A stretch of DNA of 64,000 nucleotides, taken from NCBI RefSeq assembly GCF_004336635.1, contig NZ_SJXH01000003.1:1-64000 (forward strand), given 5' to 3'. A program made the position numbers and the translations under genes. Shown one piece after another: positions 62,028 to 64,000 of the stretch (its first letter is position 1; every line of letters begins with the position of its first letter). Source of the stretch: Acinetobacter sp. ANC 4862 (lineage in GTDB: Bacteria; Pseudomonadota; Gammaproteobacteria; Pseudomonadales; Moraxellaceae). Under the pieces are notes generated by a model. The model had not been told where the DNA came from. It did no database searches and saw only the letters and a list, made by a program, of their open reading frames with translations.

Positions 62028-63698
62028 TTACTCCACAAATCGACCTTTAATGGCGAATAAACCTTGTGGGCGTTTTTGAATAAACAAAATCACAAGAACC
62101 AGTAAAATAATTTTTGCAAGCACAGCTCCCATTCCAATCTCAAGTACTGTACCGCTGATCCCTAAACCGAGTGCTGCAAGAACTGCCCCCCAGACTTGTC
62201 CTACACCACCGATGACAACAACAAGAAAAGCATCAATAATGTAGTTTTGACCCAAGTCAGGGCCAACGTTACCGACTTGCGCCAAAGCACAACCTGCCAG
62301 GCCTGCTAAACCTGAACCCAAACCAAAAGCCAGCATGTCGATACGGCTTGAACGAATTCCCACGGCACGTGCCATTTGACGGTTTTGAGTTACAGCACGA
62401 ACGAATAAACCAAAACGTGTTTTATTCAGTAGATAAACCAAAAACAGAAAAACTGCCACAGTAAAGACGATAATGGCGATGCGGTTATAAGGCAGCATCA
62501 GGCTTGGGGTGATTGAAATGCCCCCTGAAAGCCATGAAATATTGGAGACTTCGACATTTTGTGCACCAAAAATCATACGCACCAATTGCATAAGAATCAG
62601 GCTGACACCAAAAGTTGCCAATAAGGTTTCAAGTTGCCGACCATATAAGGGACGAATCACGGTTCTTTCAATCAACATGCCAATCAATGCACTGACCACA
62701 AATGCTGCAGGAATTGCAGCAATTAAGTACCAGTCGACATATCCTGAAAAATGGGTCTTGAACAGGCTTTGCACCACATAGGTGGTATATGCACCAATCA
62801 TGATCAGTTCGCCATGCGCCATATTGATGACACCGAGCAAACCGTATGTAATGGCTAAACCTAAGGCAGCCAACAATAAAATACTGGCTGTGCTCAAACC
62901 TGAAAAGACATGTCCTGTCCATTCACTGGCTTGAAGTCGGGTTTTTATACTGCTTTTAGCATCCACTAATGCCGCTTTTAATTCTGGATTTAAATTCGGT
63001 TGTTGGAGTTCTTGCTCAACCAAAGCCAGTACATCGGGACGATTCGATTGTTTGAGTACTTTTACCGCTTGGATCTTGACCAATACATCGGTACTGCTAT
63101 AGTCCAAACGTGCTTTGAGTTGTTCTAATCGGGCTTTAACCTTGTTATTCGTTTCATTTAAATACAGCGCATTTACCATTGCTGTATCTAATTCGGATAA
63201 ATTATTTTCCAAAATATCAATAGCTTCTAAACGCTGAGAAGCATCTTCAGACTGTAATCTTACTTTGGCTTGTCCAAAGCTCAAGGCCTTACGCAAGGTG
63301 TTCACCAAGGTGACTTGAGATAAATCTGATGGCCAAGTCTCTATGACTTGTTCATTTGGATAGCTGAATAACTTTTCATCATTTTTTAAAATATAGGTTT
63401 GTCCAGAACCATCTGTATACAGTTCATTATTATTTACATAGGCAACCAAACGATCGAGCTCTTCAATGCTGGCTGGCCATTGGTTTAACATATTGCGACG
63501 TTCAGAAAATCTCGCATGGACAAATTGTTGGATCGCATCACCCGATGAGGCAACTGCCTTATGCATGTTTTCAGTCTGAGTAATGACTTGAGAATTTTCT
63601 GCTGAAGAAGAATTTGGCGTCTCTGCATTCAAATTTTGCAGGAAAAAAAATTGAATAATAATGAATAGAATAGTAGGGTAATTTATTCGATAAATCAT
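62028..63698 (-). CDS. urtB: Urea ABC transporter permease UrtB
   Basis: 556 residues. A signal peptide (PTILFIIIQFFFLQNLNAE) and a periplasmic helical domain of about 240 residues precede the LivH-like permease (LALGLAITYGLLGVINMAHGELIMIGAY, GQVWGAVLAALGLG). The long N-terminal extension is normal for UrtB. GGGAGG precedes the ATG. Confidence 0.95.
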   Translation of the reverse strand: MIYRINYPTILFIIIQFFFLQNLNAETPNSSSAENSQVITQTENMHKAVASSGDAIQQFVHARFSERRNMLNQWPASIEELDRLVAYVNNNELYTDGSGQTYILKNDEKLFSYPNEQVIETWPSDLSQVTLVNTLRKALSFGQAKVRLQSEDASQRLEAIDILENNLSELDTAMVNALYLNETNNKVKARLEQLKARLDYSSTDVLVKIQAVKVLKQSNRPDVLALVEQELQQPNLNPELKAALVDAKSSIKTRLQASEWTGHVFSGLSTASILLLAALGLAITYGLLGVINMAHGELIMIGAYTTYVVQSLFKTHFSGYVDWYLIAAIPAAFVVSALIGMLIERTVIRPLYGRQLETLLATFGVSLILMQLVRMIFGAQNVEVSNISWLSGGISITPSLMLPYNRIAIIVFTVAVFLFLVYLLNKTRFGLFVRAVTQNRQMARAVGIRSSRIDMLAFGLGSGLAGLAGCALAQVGNVGPDLGQNYIIDAFLVVVIGGVGQVWGAVLAALGLGISGTVLEIGMGAVLAKIILLVLVILFIQKRPQGLFAIKGRFVE

Positions 63699-63745
63699 GC
63701 TAAGCCTCCCTATTAAGTGTTAATCCCATGAGGGAAAAATAAATC

Positions 63746-63775
63746 AAAAAAGCCTGCTGCACCTGCAACAGGCTT
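63746..63775 (-). terminator. Attenuator-type terminator between urtA and urtB
   Basis: On the minus strand AAGCCTGTTGCA pairs with TGCAGCAGGCTT (12 bp, one mismatch) around GG, followed by T6. Lying between two genes of one operon, it should make urtA message exceed urtBCDE, fitting the high demand for binding protein. Confidence 0.75.
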
Positions 63776-63784
63776 AGGGAAAAC

Positions 63785-64000
63785 TTATTTAGGAATATAC
63801 GGGCTCCATGGCTCCGCTTTTATAGCATTCGGTGTTTTGTAAACGATATCAAACTGACCATCACCACGAATCTCACCAATCATGACCGGCTTATGTAAAT
63901 GATGATTGGTTTCATCCATTTTTAAGGTATAACCCGATGGAGCCGCAAAAGTTTGCCCCGCCATTGCTTCACGCACTTTATCTACATCTGTAGTCCCCGC
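63785..64000 (-). CDS. urtA: Urea-binding protein UrtA, C-terminal part
   Basis: The visible 71 residues end the protein: TTDVDKVREAMAGQTFAAPS, GYTLKMDETNHHLHKPVMIG, and EIRGDGQFDIVYKTPNAIKA with PWSPYIPK at the end, the conserved UrtA tail. The gene continues beyond the window. Periplasmic receptor of the urea ABC importer whose other genes lie downstream. Confidence 0.93.
   Translation of the reverse strand, partial: AGTTDVDKVREAMAGQTFAAPSGYTLKMDETNHHLHKPVMIGEIRGDGQFDIVYKTPNAIKAEPWSPYIPK

Overview
The window looks like chromosomal DNA of a Moraxellaceae gammaproteobacterium, most likely an Acinetobacter. It is AT-rich, the gene families match that genus, and urease, urea ABC transport, purine catabolism and a urea-carboxylase-type locus lie side by side. 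This assignment is an inference from content, because no marker gene such as rRNA is present.

Layout. (1) 1-1.5 kb: the end of an ISNCY-type insertion sequence, a VF530-family protein and a cold-shock protein. (2) 1.8-17.1 kb: a split locus annotated by homology as urea carboxylase/allophanate hydrolase, which two riboswitches re-label as guanidine import and degradation. A plus-strand operon encodes an ABC permease and ATPase, then (behind a guanidine-II riboswitch) a 2-oxoglutarate/Fe(II) oxygenase, an unrecognised 295-residue protein and an SMR transporter. A minus-strand operon encodes a 36-residue protein, a NikR-like repressor, allophanate hydrolase and the ABC binding protein. A second minus-strand operon, behind a guanidine-I riboswitch, encodes two DUF1989 proteins and the biotin carboxylase. 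An OLD-type ATPase/TOPRIM gene sits between the two minus-strand operons. (3) 17.5-18.7 kb: a secreted protein and UspA. (4) 18.8-36.9 kb: purine scavenging, namely a BMP/Yuf-type ABC importer with an amidohydrolase, guanine deaminase, an HpxD-like Rieske oxygenase with a LysR regulator, HpxO urate hydroxylase, allantoicase, ureidoglycolate lyase, a Tsx-like porin, an NCS2 permease, UraH, UraD and PuuE. (5) 38.1-43.9 kb: the urease operon (E, F, G, J, D, A, B, C in transcription order). (6) 44.6-47.4 kb: unrecognised small genes. (7) 47.9-59.1 kb: stress genes (otsB-otsA, an MFS transporter, ppnP, katE, a haem-oxygenase-like enzyme, a CinA-like amidohydrolase, a glutamine-repeat protein, photolyase). 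(8) 59.4-64 kb: the urea ABC transporter urtE-D-C-B and the end of urtA.

The parts form one nitrogen-scavenging economy. Purines are imported, deaminated and oxidised to urate, then opened through hydroxyisourate, OHCU, allantoin and allantoate to ureidoglycolate, glyoxylate and urea. Urea, internal or imported by Urt, is split by urease. Guanidine is carboxylated, deiminated to allophanate and hydrolysed to ammonia and CO2. Eleven good -24/-12 (sigma-54) promoter matches precede these operons, one with an NtrC-like box, so nitrogen limitation probably controls the set, with guanidine riboswitches as a second, substrate-specific layer.

The most interesting items are the two guanidine riboswitch classes in one locus with an uncharacterised oxygenase module, a candidate sigma-54-driven small RNA, the NikR-like regulator lacking nickel ligands, the HpxD-like oxygenase without its reductase, and the glutamine-repeat protein.
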